A stretch of 64,000 nt of DNA from Phlebotomus papatasi. Lineage: Eukaryota; Arthropoda; Insecta; Diptera; Psychodidae. Under the pieces are notes generated by a model that was not told the origin of the DNA, ran no database searches, and saw nothing but the letters and a program-made list of their open reading frames with translations. The stretch spans positions 16,368,001 through 16,432,000 of the forward strand of contig NC_077223.1 of NCBI RefSeq assembly GCF_024763615.1. The letters run 5' to 3'. A program made the position numbers and the translations under genes. Position 1 is the stretch's first letter; each line of letters begins with the position of its first letter. Below, piece by piece: positions 12,293 to 22,682 of this stretch.

Positions 12293-12832
12293 TTTATACT
12301 ACGATTCTAATAATTTGAAGATTTCTACTTCAGAATTATATCAACAAATTGGGAAAAAATACAAAAGTTAAAAATATAACCTTTGCAAAACGATTTTATT
12401 ATTTTGGCCGCCACTGTATGTATATAATGTATATAATGAAAATGAATTATCCTGTGATGTTTTTTTTAATAAATGAAGTATAATAGAATAGAATTCTATA
12501 ATTATGTCTTTCTAAGCTTCTGTAAAACTTTTATACTAATTCTACAAAAAATATTGTATTATATTTTCGAGACGTTGAACAAATTCAAAAAATCTATCCG
12601 GATAACAAAACGGACATCTGCCATATTGTCTCCCAATCATCCGAATAACAAAACGGGCACTGTATTTTGTATTTGTTAGTATAATACGAACTTCAGATTT
12701 AAGGTTTAGCCATATGTATTAACTTTTCTTTTAATTTTTCATATTAGACAAGATCTTTGATAAAACTGTGACTTGAGCTTAGATATCAAGGGCAAATGAT
12801 TCACTACATTTTGAAAAATAAGCAAAATTACT

Positions 12833-13064
12833 AAGATTCTCCAGAAAAGCTATGCAAGCCATTGCGAGGAGACGACCTCGGGGCAGACCTAGGACAAGGT
12901 GGCTGAATCAAATTCAGGATATTGCCTAAGAGGGCCTTGGAATTGACCGTGAACATCTTTCAGAAGTGGCAGAGGATCGATAGCCGTGGGCTATTATCCT
13001 GGATGTCATGGGTTAATCGCCGCGACCCCAATAAGGATAAGCAGTTGAAAATGATGATGATGAC
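12833..13064 (+). mobile_element. 5'-truncated non-LTR retrotransposon 3' end with (ATG)n tail
   Basis: This is the very end of a LINE-type ORF2 followed by its tail. One frame from about 12852 reads ARRRPRGRPRTRWLNQIQDI. After an in-frame stop it continues GLGIDREHLSEVAEDR and then ILDVM. The motif RGRPRTRWLNQI followed by a D-R-x-x-W-like segment is the common C-terminal end of insect endonuclease/reverse-transcriptase proteins. The sequence ends GTTGAAAATGATGATGATGA, a simple-repeat tail. Stops and the missing 5' portion make it dead. A related piece begins at the same point of the element at 33713, and a reverse-oriented tail lies at 43641-43684. Confidence 0.7.
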
Positions 13065-13172
13065 TAATATCGTTTATTTTTAATACTTCACGACAAGAGG
13101 GACTGAGCTAAACCTCCAGTCTGAAGCTCGTATAAATTGCTCTCTGATATCGTTTGCATTAAAGTCTCAATA

Positions 13173-13400
13173 CAGTGGGTGTCAATAGTTTGTTGCCTAA
13201 TGTATGTTTGAAAAATTATGTAAAAAAATGATAGAAAAAAATACTTTTTCAAATTTTTCTTTTTGCAGATGAGTTCCCTGTAATCCGTAGACATTATTTA
13301 TATTTTAAAAAAATTTGGTTTTATTTTATATCAAAAATATTTTTTTCCAAAAGTTGGTCATTTTTGAAAAATCAAAAGTTTGTTGCCTCATTTAAAAAAC
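13173..13400 (+). mobile_element. Solitary left end of a Tc1-like element, IR/DR type
   Basis: After TA (13171-13172) comes CAGTGGGTGTCAATAGTTTG followed by TTGCCTAA. About 190 bp inward, near 13372-13391, the same motif recurs as ATCAAAAGTTTGTTGCCTCA. Paired direct repeats within one terminal arm are the IR/DR organisation of several Tc1-like transposons, where both repeats bind transposase. No matching right end or transposase was found downstream, so this looks like a broken relic. Confidence 0.5.
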
Positions 13401-15414
13401 TAATTTAAAATGGTCAAAAATCATGCACAGTTTTGCACAGTCTTAAAGTATTACATAATTATTGGTATAAAAGCAGATTCGCATAATTCAGAACAATAAT
13501 ATTTCTATTAATCGATAACTAAGTGCTTTCTCTGTAGAGTTCGAGCAATAAAAGCCCGCAAGTGTGAATAAATTGAGTTTGGGGACATTATTCAGAGATG
13601 AGTTAGCTAAAAGCTTGAGTAAATTTTCATAGATCACATATCTTTAAGTTGCTTACGGGCTTTTCAAGTATCCTTTTTGTGAGGAATTTAACCTAGTTTA
13701 TTATCTTATCATGAGATATAGCTTTAGGAACTTTTGCAATTAAAACAATTTTTTAGTCTGGAAAATTCACCAAGGAAAGCTCAGTTGTTTATTTAACGAA
13801 AGCTCTTGAGAGGAAAAAAAGTAATTATAGTGTATTTTCGTAAAATATTTTAACATATTATTTGCTCTTTCCGAGATTCTGTGATATTTATATAAAAGAT
13901 GGAAAATCCTCCAAAATGATTTTCTATTTATTTATCCCCCCTTTTATATGGGGAAATCTTCACGTGTTTTTCACATCCTATTTTTGCACCCCTTCTCCCG
14001 ATTGCAATTCGCATAGAGATGAAGCTTTTGACATTCTTTTCCATATAATTTCCTCTGAACATTGAGGCAAGAGATTAGCTGATAAGCTGGAGTGAAAATG
14101 AGGTTCTAAGCAGCAGCGTCGAAAAAAAAAGAAGCTCATGAAGGGAAGAAATAATATAGGAAATCCTCCAAGCACAATCTCTCATCATGATTACTATGGA
14201 AGGAGATTTTGGGGGTGAATCGACAAAAGAAAAGGGATTTTCCCGATTTTCTCGCTAACACATTGCAAGGCAAGAGATTCTTCTCCGCAAGAAAAGAGGA
14301 AAATAACCATGGAGGAAGCTTAATGAATTTTTTCATCTCACTGTCTCATTCGCTTTAGCTGCGGCAGTTTTTCCCAATTGAAAAGATGTGTCTGTGACAT
14401 GGAAAAGATTTCCACCTTTTAATATCCCAACACTCCGGATGTCTGTTGGTGGCTGAAAGGCATTTTCTCATTGATAGGAATTGTCACGAAGCCTTGAGTC
14501 GCCTTTCCAGAAAATTCCCAACTCTACATCTTCCCGGGGGTCTCTCTCTCTCTCGTCATGCAAGAAAAAAAAATATGTGAAAAGAGGGAAAAACACATTT
14601 CCCGTCTCCAATTCGACTTCGAAAAGGGAGACGACTTTCACAATTTTTCTCCAAGTAATTTTCCCTCAAGAATAGATTTTTGGCCATGAACGCATTCAAT
14701 GAGTTTCTATGCGATTTTTCTCAGATTAAATAAAGAAATATAGAGGACATACAATTTCACAAGAATTGAATGACTTGAACCCAGCCACTTTGGAAAATCT
14801 CGAGACCATTGAGAAAATTGTATATTTTCCAATCAATTTCCCTCGACATTTCCAATTATGACCTATCAACTTTTTTCTTGCTCTGCATTCGCAACAACCC
14901 TCCAAGTGGATTTTTTTATACTATAGCTATCCACTCCCCATCAAATGCATCACTCAATCTTTAATCACAAGGCATTTTTCGAAGTGCTTTCGGAATCATT
15001 GAAATGGAAACTCTAATCAGCAAAAAAATTTCATTTAAGTTTGACAATTTTTGCAAAACCCGGTGAGCGACAAGTAGCAGCAGTTGAACTCATTGACTAT
15101 CATAAGTTGTTATCGACCGATAACACAGTCGTAAATCCATTTTCCGCTTAACAATTTAATATTTCTTCTATACCATTTTCTTCTGTCAATAAAAGGGTCG
15201 TATTGTACAGAAATGAAAAAAAATGAAATTAATTTGGTATAGGGGGATGAGTATCATTTGTGGCGTACCGTAGATGCGGGTGACTTTAAACGGTTTTCTT
15301 AGGCTTTTCTTAAATTCTTGTACTTGAGAATAGTCTTTAGACTATGTATTGGATGTCTTTACAGGACTTTGTTATACTTTCTATTTTTTAATTAAAAATA
15401 TGTGACTGTGATAT
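13401..15414. other. Unassigned region, 13.4-15.4 kb
   Basis: No gene or repeat family recognised. ORFs at 13862-14675 lie on both strands, overlap one another and show only low-complexity composition. A short (TC)n run occurs near 14541. Confidence 0.4.
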
Positions 15415-15427
15415 GTTTCTAGAATTT

Positions 15428-15490
15428 CGAACGCAATCGGTTAAGTTTGCTCTCATTGTAGGATACCAGGGACCTGAGTTCAAATCTCAA
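15428..15490 (+). repeat. tRNA-like SINE head with A and B boxes
   Basis: ACGCAATCGGTTAAG (15431-15445) resembles a polymerase III A box and GAGTTCAAATCTC (15476-15488) a B box, at tRNA-like spacing. The intervening sequence does not form a clean tRNA cloverleaf, so a SINE relic is more likely than a tRNA gene. It lies directly upstream of a LINE fragment. Confidence 0.4.
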
Positions 15491-15756
15491 AGTATGGCGC
15501 CCTGGTCAGTAGCAACTCCGGCGATATCTAGAGTGAGCATCGGTCAAACCAGGTTCCCGATGGAGGCCTACAACTTTGAAGTTGCTAACTCCTTCATCCA
15601 GCTTGGGTCTAGTCTAGAATCACAGTTGACAAAATCAACAGAAGTCTGCTTTGCATATGGTTGCTGAAAGCTAACATGGTTTATTTCAGTCTATCAAGAG
15701 CTTTTCGGTCCAGAACCTTAAGCCTAAACACTAAGCTTTTACTGTGTAAGAGCCTT

Positions 15757-15874
15757 GACAGACCTGAGGATTAGCCGAGATACGGCTTAGCGTAATTATA
15801 TTACAAATAATGTTTAAACTACATTTCCATAATTTTCCACAAAGTCGTCTCTCGGCTTAAGTCGTAAGTGTGTC
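15757..15874 (+). mobile_element. Small inverted-repeat insertion inside the LINE fragment (118 bp)
   Basis: The left end GACAGACCTGAGGATTAGCC and the right end GGCTTAAGTCGTAAGTGTGTC are imperfect complements sharing GACANAC and GCCGAGA. It interrupts the reading between the Y-L-G-S and Y-x-x-E-T-W parts of the LINE, where no extra sequence is expected. Confidence 0.5.
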
Positions 15875-16056
15875 TAGGGCATAAGACTATGTTCCTGCCA
15901 GCCCTCACGTATTCGTCTGAAACATGGGTCCTCAGCAAACAGAATTACGAACTCTTAGCCCTGTTTAAGAGGAGGATTCTACGACGGATTTTCGGCCCCG
16001 TATGTGAGGAGGGACGATTCCGGAACCTACACAAACATAAGCTGTTTGAGCCAGGA

Positions 16057-16315
16057 GCATGACGTTTCCTATGTTTCCCATATGTTTCTAGCATGCCGAA
16101 AAAATTTTTGAGTTTATTAGCTGTTTCCTGTCATTGTAGAATGAATTAGCAAATAATACGAACACAAAATAAAAACCAATTTAATAAAGAATAGGCAACC
16201 AAAAACTGCAAATTGGCAACTTACGTAGTTTTGGAGATATCTCGTGAAATGTGTACGAAAACAGGAAAAAATTACACTAAAACTGGTCGTATTTTTCAGA
16301 GCTAATGTCACCCCC
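16057..16315 (+). mobile_element. Family H repeat, copy H1 (about 259 bp)
   Basis: Nearly identical in length and sequence to 62759-63026. Conserved landmarks are TCATTGTAGAATGAATTAG, TTTTGGAGATATCTCGTGAA and TTTTTCAGAGCTAATGTCA. The ends are short and G/C-homopolymeric (GGGG near TGACA on one side, TGTCA plus a C run on the other), suggesting short inverted termini. It splits the LINE fragment after its R-I-F-G-P motif. Confidence 0.7.
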
Positions 16316-16937
16316 TGGTCTGAGCGCTATGGAAAGATAACTTTCGTCAAGCAAATTTGGTTCGAAAGGATGAGGACAACTCAACCTGAAAATCTTTAGG
16401 GTCAGACTTTATGTTTCGAGGAAACGAGGCTGGTCTAGCCTTCGATGTACTGACGGCGTGAGACCAGATCATCAGGGGTGCTGAATTGGCAACGTATCCT
16501 AGGTCTGGCCAAGACTAGATTGTAGCACCCGTTAAGTAAGTAAGTTCGAAATAAATTTGCATGAGAAATTTCCTGGTATTTAAAGTATTCGAAATGTATC
16601 CAGTAAGCTTCACTGTGCTTAATTTCTCAGGGTTTAGTCTCGTTCGAAAACTCTGATTTTTGGGAAAAATCAAAATAAATGCTACAGTATTGTGGCATAA
16701 TGTGATAGAACGGGAGGTAATTGCAATGGAATAATCACACTTTTTTAAGCTGCCTATGCACAATTTTGTTACTGAAGGTTTTTTCCCAGGTTTTTCATTT
16801 CAGACTTTCCAGATATAATGAACCAAATACAAGCTCACTGACTTCAGCTAGTTTCTTTGGGTATTTATTATTTGTAATTGTACAACATATTTTGAAAAAG
16901 TTATGTTTGTTTGAAGCTGCCCCATCTATGTGTTTTA

Positions 16938-17282
16938 GGGCAGAATCACATTGACAATAAAATGCTCGCCGTAGCCTCACTGTATTTCGTTAATTTACGC
17001 ATTTTCATTATAATTCTTACGCAAATTTTCCATTACCGTATTACCTTATCTCATACTAGGTTGCACTGGGTGAAAATAATATAAGAAAATTGAAGAAATA
17101 AAACGAAAATGCGATAAACGGTGAGCAAAAAAAAAAACAGGAAGAGGAATTAATCGTACAGTTTTATCATATGAGTATGAGATAAGGTAATACGGTAATC
17201 GAGAATTAGCGTAAGAATTGCAATGGAAATGCGTAAATTAACGAAATACGGTGAGCATTTTACTGTCAATGTGATTCTGCCC
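16938..17282 (+). mobile_element. PIF/Harbinger-like MITE with long TIRs (345 bp)
   Basis: Both ends begin GGGCAGAATCACATTGACA when read inward, and the inverted similarity continues for over 110 bp (both arms contain TTCGTTAATTTACGCATTT and ACCGTATTACCTTATCTCAT). TTA lies on each side (16935-16937 and 17283-17285). A 3-bp TWA duplication with GG-starting ends is characteristic of PIF/Harbinger elements. No transposase is present. Confidence 0.8.
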
Positions 17283-17285
17283 TTA

Positions 17286-20200
17286 GTTGTCAAACCTATT
17301 GTTTATACATTTTTAATAACAATGACCTACAAAATGGATTCGTTTTGCTTATACGGGGCTTTGTCCAGAGACCTAGAAAGTTCAAATCTACTTCCAGATT
17401 TTATTTCTTTGCATTTTAGTCCACCGACACCTGGACTATGAGGTGGAAATCTGCTGGGACTTGTTCTCAAAGGAATAATTTACCAGTGAAAATTGAATTT
17501 CACAGAATAGAAGCAAAGCATTTTCAAGAAATCCCATTCACATTCTTTGTCCAGGGAGAGAGTATCCTCAAAAGTTCCTTGTTGCTATTCCCCAAATTCA
17601 TTTCTTGTGGTGTCGTTTGTATCAATTTTCGGGAAATTGTTAATAATAGAATAAAATATGTGAATTACAAGAGTGTTGTTTTATAAATTTTCAACAAAAA
17701 GACCGATCAATTAAAAGGTCGTTCGGGGGCGTATTTGATGGTTATTCGAGTGTAAATTAAAATTGCACCACGTACCTAATAAATCGAGGTCACAGACGCT
17801 GATGTGACATGGGCAGTTAACACACGCTATATTTTTAATAGACTGATGATGGTCCAACTGTGGCCAGAGGTGACCACAATAGAAGCCGGAAATTGACATG
17901 TAATCTATTAGATTTTCCATTCTTTCGCCTCGTCCGTTGGCACACGTAGAAGTTGACCACATAATCCGCTTAGGATAGGGGTATAATGGTGTGAGATGGC
18001 ATTGTGGGAATTTATGTGGGTGGATGGTCCTAACCATGGATTTTCCACGTATCAACTTCATCCCATTCCACCCTCTACACTTCAACAAAAACAGATATCG
18101 AAGGGGGAATTGAGGTCGTAGTGGCGAGACTCCTTAATTTTCCCCCAACCAAATCCTTCTTCATGCGATTTTTGTGGTTTCATGGTGCATCATTATCAAT
18201 TCTCTGCACCTCCAGGAGTGACTTTAAGTACTTGCCGAGAAAGCTTCCCCTGATAATTTATGGCAATTCCATTGCTCAGACATCCTTAACACTCGGACTT
18301 TTCACTGGGGTGTAAGAAGTTCTATACGGAAAAATCCACCTGGATGGTGTGAGGAATCTCAATGGGTTTCCAAATGTCGGAGAAAGTGTGAGAATAGAAA
18401 GGACACTCAACGACTCTACCAATTTTATTTGACTCTACATCATGAGTTAAATCAAATTTTCACTCACACTTATTCCCCCAAATTGGTCTTTCAGGTGCTT
18501 GAAGCTTACTTTTGCGAGAAACAATGTCACAAGTTTCACAGGCGAGAAACTGAGAAAAAGTCTTAAATTCAATTGTTCCTAAATTTCAGAGATAGCACAA
18601 CAAACTCACAAAATTTCTAGATTAAAACAATTGATAAACGTATGAAAAACTGTTTCAATTGAAAAGTTTAGTGATACATTAAAAATTTATACCACTTTGA
18701 GAGAACTTGCGGCATTTGTTGTGAGAGACATGACACTGATTATTGTTCGATTTTACTAAAAGAGCAAGGGAATAATTTATATGAAAATTCTCACTCTATG
18801 GACCATCATCAATCATCATTTTGATCATGAGCATGGTAAACTATTACATTTTACAATCATCTTTCAAAAGCTTTTCATCTATTCAAATCGGGTCAATGGG
18901 CACATTTAATATTAATTGCCCAAATTATAGAAGGGTTTTCATGGTTTAGAAAATAAAATAAAATTTATAACATTTACCGAATTGCAGTTCTAAACTTGTC
19001 AAACCACATCAATAAAAGACCTAATGGAACTTAGTGTAATAATGTACAAAACAATTGTATTAATGGAAAAAACTATTGCTTCGATTGAAGGTTTTCGGGA
19101 CATATACAAAACACATATCGCACTTGCAAGGACCTGCAGCACTTGCCGAGAGAGACATACAACTGATTCTTGTTCAAATTATCAAATGCTTAATCAGCAA
19201 AATTTCAACCACAATAGAAATGATTTTTCTTGACTTTCTTGCGTTCTTTTTGAAGTGTCAGTGGGAGAGAAAAATAAATGAGATTGTCCAGAAGAAGATT
19301 AGCTTTCGCATCATCATCTATCATCTGTGCAAGTGTCAACTCTGCCCACGTTCCCTGAATTACCCTGCATTTTCTCTGCACTTTTCCACGAAATTTCATC
19401 TCAATGGAATCACCTTTCCACTTGGTGGCTCTAGGGGATGATTGTGGGTGATTTTTGGGGCCATCCACCCCCGCAGGGGACTTAGTCGTTTCATTTGGTG
19501 GTTCCTGGTGTAAATGCCATTAATCATCTTCTAAACTCCCTTGTGGACGACAGCGAATTGCATGAAATTGAAGCAATATATCAGTTGAGCGCATTGACAT
19601 GGTAAGATTACAAGACTTTTTCCTTTTCGGTTTCTGGACGTGTTTCTCCTCAAAAAGAGTCACTCCCTGGCTCCTTCACCTCATGTCACCTGCCCATTTT
19701 CCTCCACATTGCGCGCGCCACAACAAAGGCCAAGATGGGATAAAAAAGAATTGATGATGGTGGAGCAAAAAAAAATAATAAAAGGTGGAGGAGAATGAAG
19801 CGATTGAAAATGAACAACAACACGATAAATCTCGTGGGCCTAATGAGACTCTCGATGGACTCTGACACAAGTTAAATGACTGCCAGACTCATTCCATAAG
19901 CGCTTTATTTGTACATTCAGCTGTCCATAATCTGTCAAAATCCTCTGTCGAAATTATTCAACGAGCTCTCATGAGGTGCTCACCAGAAATGCGGGGGATT
20001 TCTATCTCTTTTCACGTTTTCACGATGGAAATTGAGAGATTGAAAGGGTGGAAGTCCATTCCTGATATGTCTACTGTCGACCAATTTAAATCTAACATGG
20101 ATCATTTTCAGAGACAGTTTTAATGTTTGGTACAGAAATCATTTTGGTGGGAGAATAATTTGAACCACCCAAATTGATTGTGGTCTCAGCTGTCCCGGAT

Positions 20201-20629
20201 TTCTAAAAAGCTTCCTGACTCTCTCTTTCCCAAAGGTACATAATACTATAAGCAATTCAAAATCAAATAAGAAAAATCCAAAATTGAACTGACACAGATT
20301 TTCTTTGACAGCAACACATCGAAAAGTGCCCAAGAGTGGTTTTTCCAGCGGGAGGTGAGGAAAGTGCATTTGAGTGTCTCACCTTTTTTCTTCCCCTTGG
20401 CTTCCCCACAGGTGGTAAATTACACATGAGAGAAGGTAGAAGACCTAAGACGACAGCAATCTCAGTCCCAGTGACATCGTGTTATCCGGCGGTATGGTAT
20501 AAAAATAAAGAAATGTGACAAGGAGCATATCCCAAGGGCTTATCATTCCATACTGTTTTGTACATCGAAAAGAATGGCAATAAAGAAGGGCTTTAAATGT
20601 ATGAATTAATTTTTTATGCTTAAGACCTC
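17286..20629. other. Unassigned single-copy-like region, 17.3-20.6 kb
   Basis: Less A+T-rich than its surroundings and free of recognised repeats. It contains ORFs of 60-125 codons (for example 17711-18088 on the minus strand) with no domain I recognise and no convincing exon structure. Parts near 18715-18755 and 19140-19175 show weak similarity (both around GAGAGACAT and CTGATT-TTGTTC), hinting at an old local duplication. Confidence 0.4.
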
Positions 20630-20633
20630 TACA

Positions 20634-20763
20634 CATTGGGAGCAATTTTCGTCAAAAATTGCATTTTTTGACAAAATTTTGAAGTTTCCGTGTACAACAC
20701 TGCAACTAATTTCCTTCAAAAAAGCGATTTTTGACGAAAATTGCTCCCAATGTGTAGAGGCCT
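20634..20763 (+). mobile_element. Family J MITE, TTAA-flanked (130 bp)
   Basis: The arms are CCTCTACACATTGGGAGCAA (continuing TTTTCGTCAAAAA) and its complement at the right end. Exact TTAA tetranucleotides lie on both sides (20630-20633 and 20764-20767). This target preference indicates mobilisation by a piggyBac- or Kolobok-type transposase. There is no coding capacity. Confidence 0.8.
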
Positions 20764-20767
20764 TTAA

Positions 20768-21660
20768 GCGTCAATGACACATTTTAATATTTAATTTTTT
20801 TCTAAGGGTTTCCTGCGGATATGAATAAAAAAAAACAATTTAGAAGAAGGCTTTCAGGCTTCGCACACACTCTGGCTGCGAACACTTCATATTTTTGATA
20901 ATTTTATTCCATCGCAAAAGAGTGTTTCTTAAAAGTGGAAATATAAAAAAAAAAACTTTTCAACAAAAGAATTGCATCACGTTTCGAAAAAGATAAAAGT
21001 TATTGGAAGTTAAATTATACCAATAAGACGGTTTCCCGAAAAGCCCGTACTTCAAATAATTGATATTCCAATTTGCAGGTGCCCATCAAGCCTAATAAAA
21101 AGTGAAGATACTTTTCACTTTTCCTTGTAAAAATTTTGCAGATATTGCACAGCGACTTAAAAAAATTTCCTCGTAGTTTTTGTATTATTTCGGCGAGCAT
21201 TATCTAATATGTACTTTTAGATAGCCTTTAATGCACGATTTCGAAATATATTAAAATGATAAGTCAATTCTCTTTAGGAAAAAACTTTCCAATAGTCTTC
21301 AGTGCCTCTATGCAAAAACGTATCTAAAAATTAAATGTCGAGAGGCCCCTGAAAATTTGCGTTCTTGCAAGTAAATTAAATTGTTAACATGCGCTGAATA
21401 ACTTTCGTGAAAAACTTTTTGATATAATAAATTATTATTGCAAAGTGTGTCATATCCGCGTTAATTTAAAAAATACCTATGGTAAGAAAATTAATTGAAT
21501 ATTTTCCTGAATAAGTTCAACCGTAAGGGAATATTGTCATTCAATATTATAAAAGCATAACTATAGCCTCAAGTTTAATTCAGATGAACGAAATTCAATT
21601 TGTTTTCTTTTTTTATAAAATTTAAACTTTTTTTGTAAAATAATGGTTAATGTTAACTCA
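20768..21660. other. Unassigned region, 20.8-21.7 kb
   Basis: A+T-rich, no recognised gene or repeat pair. Confidence 0.4.
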
Positions 21661-21662
21661 TA

Positions 21663-21916
21663 CACTGAGAAAAAAACGGGGGTGCGATTAACTTTTTTTC
21701 CTCATAACTTTAACACTTTTTAGGTGTAAAAATATATCACCATTTTTTAATGTTAATTTTACACGTTTTTAATTATAAAATTAACATGAAAAAGGGTAAC
21801 TTTAACCCCTAATACACCTAAAAAGCATAATATTTACACCGATTTAGGATCAATAATGCAGGGTAAAATAAACATTTTTGGAATGTTATTTTAACTTTTT
21901 TGGATTTCTCTCAGTG
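21663..21916 (+). mobile_element. Family C MITE, copy C2, complete (254 bp)
   Basis: Inverted ends CACTGAGA(A/G)AAA..., with TA at 21661-21662 and 21917-21918. The interior holds complementary motifs such as TTTAGGTGTAAAAATATAT and CCTAATACACCTAAAAAG, so the element can fold over much of its length. This is the reference copy for five in the window. Confidence 0.85.
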
Positions 21917-22179
21917 TAATAATTTACAGTTTATCATACTTTTTTGAATAAGAAGGCATGTGAAACTACCGGTTAAGGATTAGTACGATTCAAAGTTTAT
22001 TTAGTCCGACTTAAATGATTCAATACAGGTGGAAACTAACTGTTTTCTAAATATACAAAAACATTAAAAATAATATTTTGATTAGAATTTAATTTAAAAT
22101 CTCTTAGTGGTTACGCTTATGATCTTTAAAACCATAAGAAGGGATTTCTGAAGGTCATTTGCGTAAAGAGTTGAAGTAC

Positions 22180-22308
22180 AGTGTTGGCCGAAATTTTGTT
22201 AAGAAATCTATGTTCGAGAAAAATTTAAAAAAAGATTTTTTCATAATTTTTTTCACTTGGTTTCTCTAACATAGATTTGCCAGTAAGCTGTAAACTGTAA
22301 GTAAACTG
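22180..22308 (+). mobile_element. Possible Tc1-like mini-element next to P
   Basis: After TA, CAGTGTTGGCCGAAATTTTG begins a segment whose AAATCTATGTTCGAGAAA is complementary to TTTCTCTAACATAGATTT about 60 bp on. The right boundary, toward GTAAACTGTA, is uncertain and shares the TA used by the next element. Confidence 0.35.
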
Positions 22309-22310
22309 TA

Positions 22311-22496
22311 GGAGGAAGTGGGGCACCTTTGAAAATGGGATTTTTCTCCTATGTTTAAGTGGAATTGTCCGCCATACCAAAATGTAATTTAGCTTCTCAA
22401 TCTGTTTATTCAGCTAAATTATATCGCAATAAGGCTAAATTTTATTTAAAAATAGATTAAAAAAGAACCCAATTTCAAAGATGCCCCACTTCTCTC
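22311..22496 (+). mobile_element. Family P MITE (186 bp), TA-flanked
   Basis: Ends are GGAGGAAGTGGGGCACCTTT and the complement of GATGCCCCACTTCTCTC; the inverted match continues through TTTGAAANTGGG. TA at 22309-22310 and 22497-22498. No coding capacity. It resembles M and N in having GGGGCA close to the end. Confidence 0.8.
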
Positions 22497-22682
22497 TACT
22501 ACTGAAACAATTTCAAATAAAGAATCTCAGATAATATTTAAAGTATTATTTAAGATTTAGAGGTATTCAAAAACATGTAAAATAGAATTTATAAAATTAA
22601 TGATTAGTTAATGATAAATACAAAAAAACAAAAAAAGAGGAAGAAAATCCTAAAAAATGAACCATTTATTAACCCTTTAATG

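Larger units (their letters stand above)
11580..12416 (+). mobile_element. Tc1-like long-TIR MITE split by two further insertions
   Basis: The left end CAGGGATGGCCATAAAAATA and the right end ATTTTGGCCGCCACTG are imperfect complements. Similarity continues inward for about 125 bp on each side (for example ATATAGAAATGTTCAAATAA against the complement of TTTGAAGATTTCTAC). TA lies at 11578-11579 and 12417-12418. The CAGTGGCGGCCAAAAT terminus is typical of Tc1-like elements. The two arms now flank a family D MITE and another inverted-repeat element. Confidence 0.7.
11492..12662 (+). mobile_element. Outer Tc1/pogo-like element of a nested cluster
   Basis: Termini are CAGTGCCCG on the left and CGGGCACTG on the right, with TA at 11490-11491 and 12663-12664. 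Inside each end are further ATCCGGA-type motifs (near 11530, 12598 and 12640). The right arm retains about 245 bp of interior, the left only about 85 bp. A second complete element (11580-12416) occupies the middle. No transposase is recognisable. Confidence 0.6.
15560..16546 (+). pseudogene. Non-LTR retrotransposon (LINE) RT C-terminal fragment, (TAAG)n tail
   Basis: The C-terminal part of a LINE ORF2 polyprotein is readable in three pieces. At about 15566 a frame reads YNFEVANSFIQLGSSL, the usual Y-x-F-x-x-V-x-x-F-x-Y-L-G-S motif after the RT palm. At about 15888-16005 another reads MFLPALTYSSETWVLSK, then LLALFKRRILRRIFGP, matching the conserved L-x-Y-G-x-E-T-W and R-x-I-L-R-x-I-x-G-P region. 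After 16390 weaker matches (SRKRG, TDGV) correspond to the final R-G-R-P-x-x-R-W-x-D-x-V motif. The sequence ends in repeated TAAG (16531-16543). Two inserted elements (15757-15874 and 16057-16315), frameshifts and stops show that it is dead. The 5' endonuclease and RT core are missing. Confidence 0.7.

Noticed and set aside
14541..14555. (TC)n microsatellite
   Set aside because: Short and unremarkable in a genome of this type.
17711..18088. 125-codon minus-strand ORF
   Set aside because: No domain or family pattern recognised; composition looks like chance translation of a less A+T-rich block.
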